A stretch of DNA of 64,000 bases, from the NCBI GenBank assembly GCA_949316495.1, contig OX439002.1, positions 54,897,531 through 54,961,530 of the forward strand, read 5' to 3'. The notes under the pieces are model-generated. The model ran no database searches. It saw only the letters and a list, made by a program, of their open reading frames with translations, and was not told the origin of the DNA. Below are positions 1 through 11,900 of this stretch, piece after piece. Both the position numbers and the translations under genes were made by a program. Each line of letters begins with the position of its first letter. Positions within the stretch are counted from its first letter, which is position 1. Source of the DNA: Amphiduros pacificus (Eukaryota > Annelida > Polychaeta > Phyllodocida > Hesionidae).

Positions 1-605
1 ATGTACCAGTCAAGCAAAAATATGTGTGTTAACCAAATCTGAATAAGGATTTTTTTAATTGAAATATATTTATGTAAAATGCTTCAATAAAGATTTCACC
101 AAAACATGTCTAAACTAATCATCTGGATATTTGTTTAAACCAAGTGAATATATGTGTGGAAGGAAATGTTTTGTTTATGTTTAATTTGTTAAATTAGTTG
201 TGTTGTGAGGAATGAGGAACGAACTTTACAATACATCTGAATATGATACTGATTTACAGATTGGGATTGAGGTGAAACAATAGATCCTGAAATGAAATAT
301 ATTTAATTTTATAAAAAATCAGTTGATTTCAAATTGTCTTTTTCATTTGTGTACATAGTTTACACACTGTAAATGACAGACATTTCGAGATTAGATTTTC
401 AAGTATGTGATCACCCTTTGAGAAACAAAATCTGGGATTTATATTCAAACATTTTCATGTGTACCAAAGTTGAAGAGTGCCGTGTATACACAAGTTCAGT
501 GGAGGTTTGTCAGTTGTTTGCAGCTTGTGGTCAAGACTCTGAGTCATTAATATTTATGGGTGCAATGCACTCAGTGGTGGCTTCCATATTACCTTATTTA
601 CTTAT
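1..605. other. AT-rich intergenic DNA, no gene recognised
   Basis: I see no recognisable exon, RNA gene or mobile element here. An open stretch of 78 codons at 373-609 (+) resembles nothing I know and has no codon or splice support, so I do not call it a gene. Confidence 0.5.
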
Positions 606-880
606 TTAAGGATATCATTCCTGAGGGGAGGCTTTCATATTTTTATACCTTACTTAAGGATGTCATCACTGAGGGGAGGCTTTCATATTTTTCTACCTCA
701 TTTAAAGATGTCATCACTGAAAGGAGCTTTTCACATTTTTCTACCTTATTTAAGAGTGTCACCTAGTGGCCGGGATACTGAGAGGAGGCTTTCATATTTT
801 TCTACCTTATTTAAGGGAGTCACCTAGTGGCCGGGATGCTGAAGGGAGGCTTTCATATTTTTCTACCTTATTTAAAGCAT
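606..880. repeat. Minisatellite, 48- and 61-bp units, five copies
   Basis: The string GAGGGGAGGCTTTCATATTT and close variants recur at about 623, 671, 719, 780 and 841. The spacing is 48, 48, 61 and 61 bp. The longer units carry an additional segment containing CACCTAGTGGCCGGGAT. A related single unit stands at about 2080-2125, so the array derives from an interspersed repeat. Confidence 0.85.
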
Positions 881-1200
881 TCATGAAAACTGACTTTCAG
901 ACACATTTTCTTTACATAACATGAATGTTTATAGCCTAAACAGTGCTTTTATGTAGTATTACCCAAAATATTCCCTGTTAACAACTTTCTGTGGCACTTG
1001 AAAGTTGATCAGTTGTCTGCTGAACCCTACACCAGCAATTGAACACTTTGTCAACAAGCTTTGTTTAGCTGGTTTTTTGATCTCATGTAAACACCTAATG
1101 AGTTACCAGTTGGGCACCTGTCCAGCTTGGGAAACAGGGTGGAGATGTTTTGTACAATTTATCAATTTATTGCCAGGAGTATACTTCAGAACAACATAAG
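871..1200 (+). repeat. Interspersed repeat of unknown class
   Basis: The segment from about 871 (TTTAAAGCATTCATGAAAAC, ACATAACATGAATGTTTATA) is found again at 15333-15415 and, more diverged, at 60085-60150. A later block containing GGGCACCT and GGGAAACAGG at about 1110-1140 resembles 60290-60315. It looks like a non-coding repeat family with several copies in this window. I cannot assign its class. Confidence 0.55.
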
Positions 1201-1236
1201 ATTATTTCAATATTATTTGAATCAATGAAATAACTC

Positions 1237-1300
1237 ATGGTTGTGACAAATATCTTATGGTTGTGACAAATATCCTATGGTTGTAAAAGATACATCATTT
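1237..1300. repeat. Short tandem repeat, about 20-bp unit
   Basis: Three imperfect copies of CATGGTTGTGACAAATATCT lie end to end. Confidence 0.7.
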
Positions 1301-2305
1301 ATGGGAAAAGTATACTATTTATTTGAAAAGTATCTTATGCATGTGAAAACCTTTCTGTCAAAAAGGGAAAACATGACTCAAAGGCTGCATGAAATCCCCC
1401 TTAACTTAAAGGCTGTGATATTGAAAAAGTGACATTAAACCCTTTGATCACTGGTTTGGCCTTAAATCACAAGGACTTTGAATGGAAAACTGTGAATGCT
1501 GATAATTGGTATCAGTAAAATTTATGATTTGACCCTCTTTGATGAAATTTGGGGTTTTTCACACCACTGAATGGGAAGACATCAAAGGCTGCATGGATTC
1601 CACCTTAAAAGCTGGGCTGTATAGAATTTTTTTAAATAATGTTTTGCAAACATATATAATATAAAAATTAATGATTTTTCTTCATTTATAACTTCATAAA
1701 TATTCATCCGTTTTTAATCATTTTACCACCAAAAGAAAGCCAAGAAAAGGCACTATCATCATGATAAGTGTTATCTTCCAATTCATTCTTTAAATAGTAG
1801 AAAAAAATGGCCAAAAATGTGTTGCTCCAATTTTGACAATTGGTAAACAACACCTCCTGTGACTTACAGAGCCCCCTGACAGTTCAAAGGTCAAGGTTAC
1901 ACAACACACTTCCTGTTTAGTACTGGCAGTACTTGGTGGTCACAACAAATCATAATTCTCAGGCTTTTGTGGATTTCAGACAGATAGCCTGTATGTATGT
2001 CAATTTTAAGATCGTATATTGTTTTCAGATACCTTAAACCACTGCAAAATCGTCTGGAACCTTCCAGGTTTCATAAATGCTTTAAGGGTGTCATCTAGTG
2101 GGCAGGACCCTGAAGGGAGGCTTGTATGTATGTAAATGTTGCATCAAAATATAGATTTGTGAATCCAGTCATGTGATTTTAAGGTGTCACAATTTTAAGG
2201 TAATAACAATTGCAAAGAAAATCTGATTTTACTGATCTGAATATGAACATGTATTGAGTTATTTTGAGGCAATACAATACCTCTAAATACATTCATGGTT
2301 CTGCC
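1301..2305. other. Intergenic DNA, nothing recognised
   Basis: AT-rich sequence with no exon or complete repeat that I can identify, apart from the stray minisatellite-like unit near 2080-2125. Confidence 0.4.
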
Positions 2306-2445
2306 CATTCCTTGTGGCACATCCAAAGTGTGGCACACCCAAAGTGTGGCACACCCAAAGTGTGGCACATCCAAAGTGTGGAAGATTCAAAATCATAAAT
2401 TTGGCACATCCAAAATGTGCCACAGTCAACATGTGGCACAACCAG
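2306..2445. repeat. 16-bp minisatellite
   Basis: The unit AAAGTGTGGCACACCC repeats about four times exactly or nearly so. It is followed by diverged units, some in inverted sense (CAAAATGTGCCACAG, ACATGTGGCACAACC). The open frame across it is a repeat artefact. Confidence 0.85.
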
Positions 2446-4078
2446 TCAGGTATGTTTTTTCAAGGGAAAAACATACCATGGAATTAGCAAAGATGATCAT
2501 GTATTTCAATGATGATTGACAAACTAAATTTAATATATTTCATGATCAGTTTTTTTATTTGGTATAATTGACCAAAAAAAAATATAGATAGCGATTTAAA
2601 GGTTCTCTATCATTGGGCTGAACCAGTGAACTTTTTAGTTAACCTTTCATGTGCCAGAGAGTAGATTGATGTCCCCCACAGAGAGGATGGTTGTTATATA
2701 ACAAAGTAAATCATTTTATATGACAAGAGTTTGACCCCTATTCATCAATATGATAATGTAAATAAGATTTTAGCACTTACGTTTATATGTTTACATTTAT
2801 ATACAATAGATAATATCTTTACAATCTTTAAATAGGTATCTGAAAATGTATATTTAAACTTTATATATTAAGTTATATTTAAAAGAATGTGTCATAAGAT
2901 ATTGTGAACTTTTGTGAGTTTCCTGAAATATTTGCATTCAATAATTACTGATAATGTATTATATCACTTGATATAAGTTTGGATTTTTCTCCTCCAGTCG
3001 TTCATTGATATTATATCTAATTATCTCATACACATGTTGACATATAAAACTAAACAAAGACCTATGAATACAAAATCAGAATATGTTACATAGTGACCTC
3101 TGCTGCATAAGTGGGATGATAACTAATAAGATCATTACATTATTTTATATTCTACAAACTCAACTAAGGGCCAACAGGTCCAAAAAATAAATTGAGAAAA
3201 TAAGGAAAAAGGTTTTGCATATTGGACACAAGTTTATTTCTCTTTGTTTTTCAAGTTCTTATATGTATCCATGTGACAAGTTCACACAGCAAACTTTTAT
3301 CTCTGATATTTCGACATAATGGTATCAGCAGGTTCTCAAGTTATCAAATTACATAATCGTCTACCATCTCTCAAAGTGGCCAGAACTATTTAGTATGATA
3401 CGAATTGAACATGTAAACTATTTTTATAAACTGTGACTTTGAATTAGATTGATATATAGACTGCTAAGATGTTTAGTCTATTTTGGGTTTCTTCTAAATT
3501 GAAAGGTTGCAAAAGTTTTGTAAATTGTATTTAAATGGTCTTGTATCTGCACAATATATCCTACTAAACTCAGGATGACCGACTGATTTCAAGTCACCCA
3601 AATGGTGATTTGTAAAGCTGTTTGTGCTTAGTTGGCAAAGTCCTAAATCTCAAGGAGTAGTACATTAATTATTCTCTTTTAACTGTTCGGAGTACCCAAA
3701 CAATTTCCCATGGAGCTTGAGCATAATGAAATATACTATAAATTGTTTTGTTTTTTTCTATTTTTTGTTGTTTCTTTTTTTCTCTTTCTCTCTCTTAAAG
3801 AAAGGAAATTAAACAAAACAGGTAATTAGCAATTAGTCATGAATTATTAACCAATAAATCTAATCTCATTCCCATAAAATCAACATAATAATATCAACAT
3901 AATATTTTTTAATGGATTGGCATCAACAACATCAGTATCATGCAACTTTTTAACATATTCATACATACAAGATGGTATCACTACATGCCAGACCCTTATG
4001 ATATTTTGATGTAATATTCGACCAAATTTTGGCCATCTTGTTTTCACAGTTTTGCTTCAACAATCACAACTGATAGCA
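2446..4078. other. Intergenic DNA, nothing recognised
   Basis: AT-rich, with a short pyrimidine-rich run near 3745-3800. No exon, RNA gene or element boundary seen. Confidence 0.4.
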
Positions 4079-4278
4079 TGTCCTTGACATGACAACCCAC
4101 CCAGTCGCAGATTTACAAGGACAACGGGTCAACCCTTTGGCATGGACTCAGCTCATGTGTGATATCATGAAATCAATTTTAGCATGGCCAGGGATCGAAT
4201 CCACAACCTTTGGATCACCACAGAGGAACTGGTGCTAATAAGCTGGTGCTCTAATCAACTGCCCCACAGCTCATGGCC
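4079..4278 (-). mobile_element. tRNA-derived SINE, family 1, copy without its 3' tail
   Basis: Read on the - strand it has a tRNA-like head with an A box (TGGC-NNAGTTGG type, diverged here) and a B box (GGATTCGATCCC). The family's unique body follows, including GGGTTGACCCGTTGTCCTTG and GTCATGTCAAGGAC. The 3' part with the CAAA-rich tail is missing. Several other copies of the same family lie in this window. Confidence 0.85.
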
Positions 4279-4554
4279 TACAACTGTCTCCTATTACCTT
4301 CAAAGTATCAGGTATATTCACTCATGGAAAAACATGTCATACAAACATGCTTTATTACTAACTGTTACACCCTTGAGATTTGATAAGTAAATGTCATTGA
4401 TCAGGAAATCTTTCAATTTTTATATAAAATAGTTTTAATCTCTGATAAATAACACTGACCAAGAAATGAGGAATTAATTAAGTTCCAACATGGTGGGTGC
4501 AACTTTGCATGTGATTGAAATCAGCTACTTTCAGTTTACAGATGTAGTGGACAT

Positions 4555-4660
4555 CCTCTTTAGCTGCGTAGTTATGCTGCATAATCCCTAAGTCCCCAAG
4601 AGACAAAAGTGGAGTGGCCAAGATATCATATAAAATCAAATCAAATCAAATCAAATTTTG
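4555..4660 (+). mobile_element. 3' end of a retroposon with (AAATC)n tail
   Basis: The string GAGACAAAAGTGGAGTGGCCAA is followed by a short A-rich spacer and four AAATC units. The same 3' end and tail occur at 29060-29120, while the upstream sequences differ. A shared 3' end with a simple-repeat tail is typical of 5'-truncated LINEs or their dependent SINEs. The class is not clear. Confidence 0.65.
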
Positions 4661-5254
4661 ACACAATAAGATGTTTACCAGAACATTATGAGATTCTTGT
4701 TAAAAATGGTACAGGAACATGTTTTATTTCTAATAATATTTCTAATCAATGTAAATCATTTGAGGACTTGAAAACTGTTAACTCTTGAGGTTTGACAAGT
4801 ACATGATTAGGAAATAAAAATGTTACCACTTCCTTCACTATAGATTAGGTAAAAATGTTGTCAATGACAATACAGTGAGGCAGCATCACACCTGGAACAA
4901 GTTGTACTCATCATGAAATGATTGAAATAATGTTGAAAATGACATATAACCCAAAACAAGCAAACGGAAAAATAAAAGGATTGACTTCCCCTCTCACTGT
5001 GTTGAACACCTTTATATCTCATTTAAATGAACAACATACTAATATACTAATGAATATTGATTCGATGCTATCTTTACAATATGACTTGATGTCCAATGAA
5101 ACCTTCATTTATTTTGCTCACTAAAGAAAGAATTAATGCTACAATGATTTGAAACTTGGTGGAGACAAGTGCATCAGTTATGTTGCATATTTGAAAGGTT
5201 TATATCTACTACTGGGTTGTTTCTCATTCCAACCAGTTCTCCATGATTGATTAT
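4661..5254. other. Intergenic DNA, nothing recognised
   Basis: No exon or repeat recognised. Open frames here are short and show no similarity that I know. Confidence 0.4.
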
Positions 5255-5420
5255 CAAAGGCCGTAGTTGTGCTATGTGTCCATGTGATAATGTAAAAGAA
5301 AGATCCCCAGACACTATTCAAAAAGAGTAGGGAATTAAGTCCAGGTGACAGTCTTCTATCTCACCCGACATCAACTTCACAGTGCTGAAAGGGTTGTTAA
5401 CATTAACAAATCAATGCTAT
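5255..5420 (+). mobile_element. SINE-like repeat, family 2, diverged copy
   Basis: Contains AAAAAGAGTAGGGAATTAAG, TCCAGGTGACAG and a tail region ending in AACAAATCAATG. The same order of blocks is seen at 49263-49475 and 61066-61300. The 61066 copy also shows a tRNA-like B box (GGTTCGAATCCC) at its head. Confidence 0.55.
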
Positions 5421-5944
5421 GTACTAAATATGATTCTCACTAAGTATCTTCATGGGTCATTAAATATTTACTAGCATTATTAGCATTATATCCTATTCAT
5501 TGCTTGAACATTAATTTTATTAATTGATAATATTATTCTTTCTCAAGATCAGAATATTACACACAAGAATATTCAATGGGCTTCAGCCCCCTCAGGTATA
5601 GGATTGTGTCATCTCAAAATTACCATTTACCTATTCAAATATTTTTCACCCTGGCCCATAACCACTTTCCAAAGGGAGGTATTAATTATTTTTTTTTTTT
5701 TAAATCATAATAATTCAGAGCATTTTCCAAATTCAATCTTTAACTAAATTATGCAATTGCGCAACATCAATGGAGGAACTGTGTTCATATCATATAGGAT
5801 TTATTATATTAATATCAAACCAAACTAACACCCAATGGCAATGGGCCTGAATAATCATTTGGCAGAGATTCAAAAATCCCAATCTTGTAGGTTATAAACC
5901 CACCATCTTCATCATTATTTTACTTGCTTCATCCACTGAATGTA
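5421..5944. other. 5' flank of the dioxygenase gene
   Basis: Presumed promoter and 5' UTR region. No TATA box or other element can be named with confidence. The sequence is AT-rich with a poly-T run near 5690. Confidence 0.35.
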
Positions 5945-8900
5945 ATGGCTGCGTTTCGTGTTGGCAGGTATTGTGTCGGGAAGTTTTCTACCACATCAAG
6001 TATCCCATATGGGGTCCACAGAATATCATGTGCAAGGATTGGTCACATCAAGCCACCAAGCAGTGAATTTCATACTAATCACATTTTACTCTCTGGTGGT
6101 CTCCATGTCCAAGAAAGCCATCATGGTATTATGGGTAATGCTGCAGGAATTAAGGATGATTACAGTCGGCTTTTTGACATGAAAATTGATAATAATGAGC
6201 AAATGCTAGTGACACAATGGAACGGTGAGTTTGTTTACTTTCTTTGCATTGGGATTTTCATTGTTTAATTTGGCACTGTCTATTTTCTATTTTAGAAACT
6301 TAAATGATAGTCAAAGTTTATATTTTCGAACATTTTGAAATACACAAAAGATTGGAGTGTTGTAAGGATTAATCTATAAACACTTCTTCATTAAGTGGTT
6401 ATGTTAGAATATTTGTTAAATGTTTACCTATGAAATTAGTAATTTGACATGATTATCTCAGTTTGACAAGCCATGTAAAATCCCTCATGCCTGACAAGAC
6501 CCTCATGAAGAATATTATACCTCTCATACCTCTTGCTGCAACATTTGTAAAATATGAATCAAATAGATAACAGTTTGTAGATGGTCAAAGGCTTGAGTAT
6601 CCATTCATTTGGCTGAGAGATAATTGTAAATGTGATCAATGCTTCCATGAGGCGGGCCAAGTCAGGCAGGTCATCATGAGAGACATTGATATCAATGTGC
6701 ACCCTACTGATGTTCAAGTAAGATATACCGAAAGTTCATAGCATAAAATATAAAATTTGAACAATTCGCACTTATGTGTTTTGTAATGGGAGAAGATTCC
6801 CATAATAACCGTTTACTATATTGTTAAACCACTAAAAATTGTTAAATATGCAATCCATTCAAAAATATTATACTACTAATATTCTACTTTAATATTCACA
6901 TAACTATATCAATCTTTTGTGTGCAATATTAGCCAGAACTGATTAGCATGTGAGTTTATGCCATTCCATGCAGATGTGAAAATAAGTTAAAAGAAAAAAA
7001 ATAATTTCTATGCATGTCCATATGATTGTCTTTGAAGTCCACTTATATATATACTGTGTTACAAAAATATCTTGCTTTTCACTTTTTAAGTTTGATCCTG
7101 ATAAAGAAGAGATATTGTTGACATGGAATAATGGTCACAAAAGTGTATATAGCAGTTTGTGGTTGTGGCAGCAACGTTTCACTCCAGAGAATCAAGCAAA
7201 CAGGGAAAAACTGTTGCACATTAAACCAAAACCATGGGGATGTGAATATCAGCATCAAATCAAAACATTTGATTTCAATGAAGTGAGTTCATTATTAGGG
7301 CATTAAGAATATTTATTATCATTGAATGAGTATGAATGTGAAAACAAATAAATGCCAAAAAATACTTTTAAATTATCATTCCTGTTCACCTCTTTGATAA
7401 TGATAAAAATTTGAGTTTGAGTGAGAAATTTTGTTTTATCAGCATTGCATATTTATTTTTAGATGATGAGTGATAAAAGTGTATTTCACAAATGGATTGT
7501 GGCACTGGAGGAATTTGGCTTAGCGTACATCAAAGATGCACCCACAGAATCTGGCCAAGTTCAGAAAATCATAGACAAGATCTCCTTTCAAAGGATGACA
7601 CAATATGGGTATTTCAAGATTAGCAAATTGTGTACAGTGGCTGGCAATGGTCCAAAACATGCTGTTGAAACTCAGACATTTTTAACACATTCAAATATCT
7701 AGCATACCTTGCTGTACTAATTGCAATTGAGCTGAATATTGTGTCTCACATGTCATCTTGTAATTCCACTGCCTTTCAAAACGTTTAGTATTTATGATTT
7801 GCCTTCATGGCATAAATAATGTTATCACTGTCAAATGATGTCAGAAGTGGTCATGTTTCCAAGCATCGCATGACTCTATACAAAAGTCAGAAAAACTGCA
7901 GGTTTGCTGAATGCGTGAATTTCCCAATTACTCCAGGTGATTTCTTTTTTATGTGAGCAGTTTTTACCCAGTTTTATGAAAAACAGGAGTGAAAAAACTG
8001 AGAATGTCCGGATCTAACTGCCAGTCACTGTAGATGGCAGTGATAGGCCCATTGGATGTTAGTTGGACAGGAAAAATGCCAGTAAATTGGGAAATAGGAT
8101 GAGTGAGTAATATGAAGTGTGAGGAAAATAATTGAAAAATCAAAAGTAGAGTGTTAACTAAAATGTCAGGCAGATAGAGTAGAGTGTTCACCACAATGTC
8201 AGGTAGAGTGTGAACTACAATGTCAGGGAGAAAGGGTAGAGTGTTAACTACAATGTTAGGAAGAAAGGATAGAGGGTGAACCAAAATATCAGGGAAATAG
8301 GGTAAAGTGTTCACGGATTAGCACAGAGTGTTAACTACAATTTCAGTAAGATAGATTTTGTTTGGCATTAAGTAGACTCTAGTAGCTCCATTTAGTAGTT
8401 TTAAATATTTGAGTTAAAGTATGTTTTGTTTATGTATGATAATGTATGTAATGAATGTCTTTTGTTTTTATTTTATTCCAGACCATATTATCAAGTTCAT
8501 TATAAACCTGAAAATGTAAGCAATTTATCATACGCTCCTGTCACCCTTGACCTGCATACTGATCTGCCAAACAGCTATTTACCACCAGGGGTAGGTTCAA
8601 TATTTCAAAGAGTGTACAATTTACAGAAATATTTGTGAAACAAAGTATTGCAAAGGTATTGTGATATTGTATATTCACAATATATATTCACAATATATAT
8701 ATATATATTCACTGTATATATATATACATATATATATATATATTATATAAATGAAATATGACTGGGGTGTAAAGCTTCAGGCCTTTCAGGGCCCTTTAAT
8801 GTCCCCTCTCATTGGGATGTGCATGTGTCGAACTGTATATATATATATATAGATATATAGAAAATATATATCTATATTGATATATAGATTATATATATGT

Positions 8901-11900
8901 ATTGGGAGGAAGTCGATCAAGCTTTATGCTTTTTACCCTCGCCCCCTGATGTAATCAGGCTGAGGGTATTGCAGTATTCCTGGCGTGGGTATGTGTGGCG
9001 TGGGTATGTGTGTCATTAACAAATGTTGGCAGCTTCATGACACACATAAGCATTTGGTAAACCCCCAAACGAGTTTGATGGACGTTGACCTTGACCTACT
9101 TTTCAAGGTCACAGTGACAATTATGTGAAATCCCAAGAATTGCAATAACTCAAGAACAAATATTGGAAGCTTTATGAGATTTGACACACATAAGCATCTG
9201 TTGAAGACCTCAGAACTTATTCAATAAAACATGACCTTCACCTACTTTTCAAGGTCACAGGGACAATTATGTGAAATCCCAAGAATCACAATATTTCAAG
9301 AACAAATAAGGGCAGCTCTATGAGACTTGACACACATAAGTTTGTTCGTTTGTTTGGGGCTTTACATCACTTTCAACATTATTTCAGTCATTTCGTGATG
9401 AGACCTACTTGTAGCAGATATAGTGCTGCCTCACTGAATTGTCATGTCGCAGGTCCTTGACATGACAACCCACCCGGTCACAGATTTACAAGGACAACGG
9501 GTTAACCCTTTTGGCACGGGCCTCAGCTCATGTGGGAAATTGTATCACGAGTTCAATCTCGGCATGGCCGGGATTCGAACCCACGACCTTTAGATCACCA
9601 CAGAGGAACTGGTGCTAATAAGCTGGCACTCTAACCAACTGCGCCACGGCCCGTGGCGACACACATAAGCATCTGGTAAAGACTCCAAAAGAGTTTGATG
9701 AATGGTGACCGTCACCACTTTTCAAGGTCACAGGGACAATTATGTCAAATCCAGCTCATTGCAATAACTCAAGAACAAATAGTGGCAGCTTCATGAGAAT
9801 TGAGACACATATGCATCTGGTGAAGACCCCAGATGAGTTTGATGGACAGTGACCTTCACCTGCTTTTCAAGGTCACAGGCCCATCATCTCAATAATTCTA
9901 GAGTAAATTATGACAGTTTCATGATACTTGACACACATAAGCTATCAAAGGAATTAGATGTGCACTATTATGTTTTCTTTACCCCTGCATAGATTTGCCT
10001 GTGCAGTGACATTTTGTTCACAAATATTGTGTGGAGTGAATGTTGTGCAGTAAGTTACCAGAGCGGAGGGTTGATGCATCTCTGATGCCTATGTTTATAA
10101 ATCAGTTTTTTCTATTACAGATTGTACTACTGCACTGTATCATACAAACCAATTCACCTGGAGGGGACAACATGTTTGCTAATGCATTGAAGGTGAAAAA
10201 TGGAATTTGCTTTTGATTCTCATTTTTAATGTACATCTTAGACAAACATTCCACATGTGGTTGTAATCATATGTTTAACTTGTTTCATCTGGTTAAATTT
10301 GTTCTCTGAAAAGCCAAAACTTTATAAACAACTTTTTTTAATTATCCAATTTTTCAATTTAATTGTTCACAACTTCAGATTGTTTCTATTTTTCCTGCTG
10401 CAAGCATTTGACCAAAAGATAGGTTTTATACAGCACTGATTCCAGACAATGTCTGTTTATAACTATGATTTGTTTTATCAGACCATTTAACTGATTTTTA
10501 TTTCTGTCTTTCCCACAAGTAATTCCATATGAATTGTGTTCATCCAACAAGTAATTCCATATGAATTGAATCAATATTTAATCATATTTCCCTCATAATA
10601 TCATTCTCTGTAATATCGGGTTGCAGAACAAATGAAGCATGCATTTCCCACATACTATAAACTGCTGTGTGAGGTTCCCATAGATTTCAGATCAAAGGGA
10701 ACTGACTACTTTGGACACTTTCAGAAAATGGCTACTCACACAGTATTCAGGTGAGACTGACATTTCTTTCTGTGATGCCTTATCAAATAATCAATTATGT
10801 AGTAAATTATGGAACTTATGCACATATGCACCAGGATTGTGAATGTTCATAATCTAGATGCTTCTGATCATAATCACTTTTTTCAAATGTATCATGTTGA
10901 TTGGATATGTACTTTTGAATCTGTGATCAAAAACTCTTTTGTAATTTTTATAATTTTTAATATTGAAGAGTTCACCAATCAAATTATAGAGAACTGTGCT
11001 TATGTGATGTAATTTTGTAATTTTTCAAATAGATACAAATCATGAAACAAAACATAGCATTTGAAAGCCAGTCATGGGCCATGCACACAAATTGTAAAGA
11101 TAGATAATCAACTCTGAGTGAAATTTGAAAAAGAATATATCATATTTCTGATATTCAACATGATCAGGGAAGTATTCCAGAAATATTTGTCCCTGTTGAA
11201 TTTGCAAGGTGCAACACACACTTGATCACGGCGCCAAGGGCCGTGGCACAGTTGGTTACGATGTGTGGATTGTTTTTTACACAGTATTATTATTTTGTTT
11301 TATACCTAGAATAAGTAACATTACACAAGTTTGTAAGTGTAAAATTTGACTTCGGTGTTCTTGCATCACAATTTTTTAATATAAGATAGTGCCTCCTGTT
11401 GGTCACCAACCAGTGTGGAAGCTTATGGATGTGACCTTTTGTCCAGGTTTAAAATGTGTTTGATCACTTTATCAACGCATATGTTATCAGGCCTTGACAT
11501 ACACACTGGCCCACTTGGGCAACCATATTTTTGGTCTTTTAGTGCCCCAAACATATTGATTTTATTCTAATCGTTGATAGATATTTGTCTCATATCATGA
11601 TGAATGGACTGGGGACAAGTTACCCCCACTCAGACACTGGTCACCATACAGCCTTATATACAATGCTCTTCATTGTATCGCACATCCTATTATCCTTAGA
11701 AACTTCGGGCCACCCCTTCCCATGCTCTGGTGGCCCAACTGGGCAACCAACATTTTTCTCTTTATGTCAAGGCCTGTGTTATGTATTTGTTTTACAAAAA
11801 GTGAAGGTTTCAGAGGTATCTTGATTGCAGATTTTATCTAATATATAGTTATATGTTAGAATGATTAATATAAATCATGAATTCGATGTTCTTAATGAAC

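Noticed and set aside
373-609. A 78-codon + strand open frame with several cysteines
   Set aside because: No similarity that I recognise, it overlaps the start of a minisatellite, and nothing around it looks like an exon of the next gene.
7964-8314. A 116-codon - strand frame rich in PDIVVNTL repeats
   Set aside because: It is the reverse reading of a 33-bp minisatellite in intron 4 of the dioxygenase gene.
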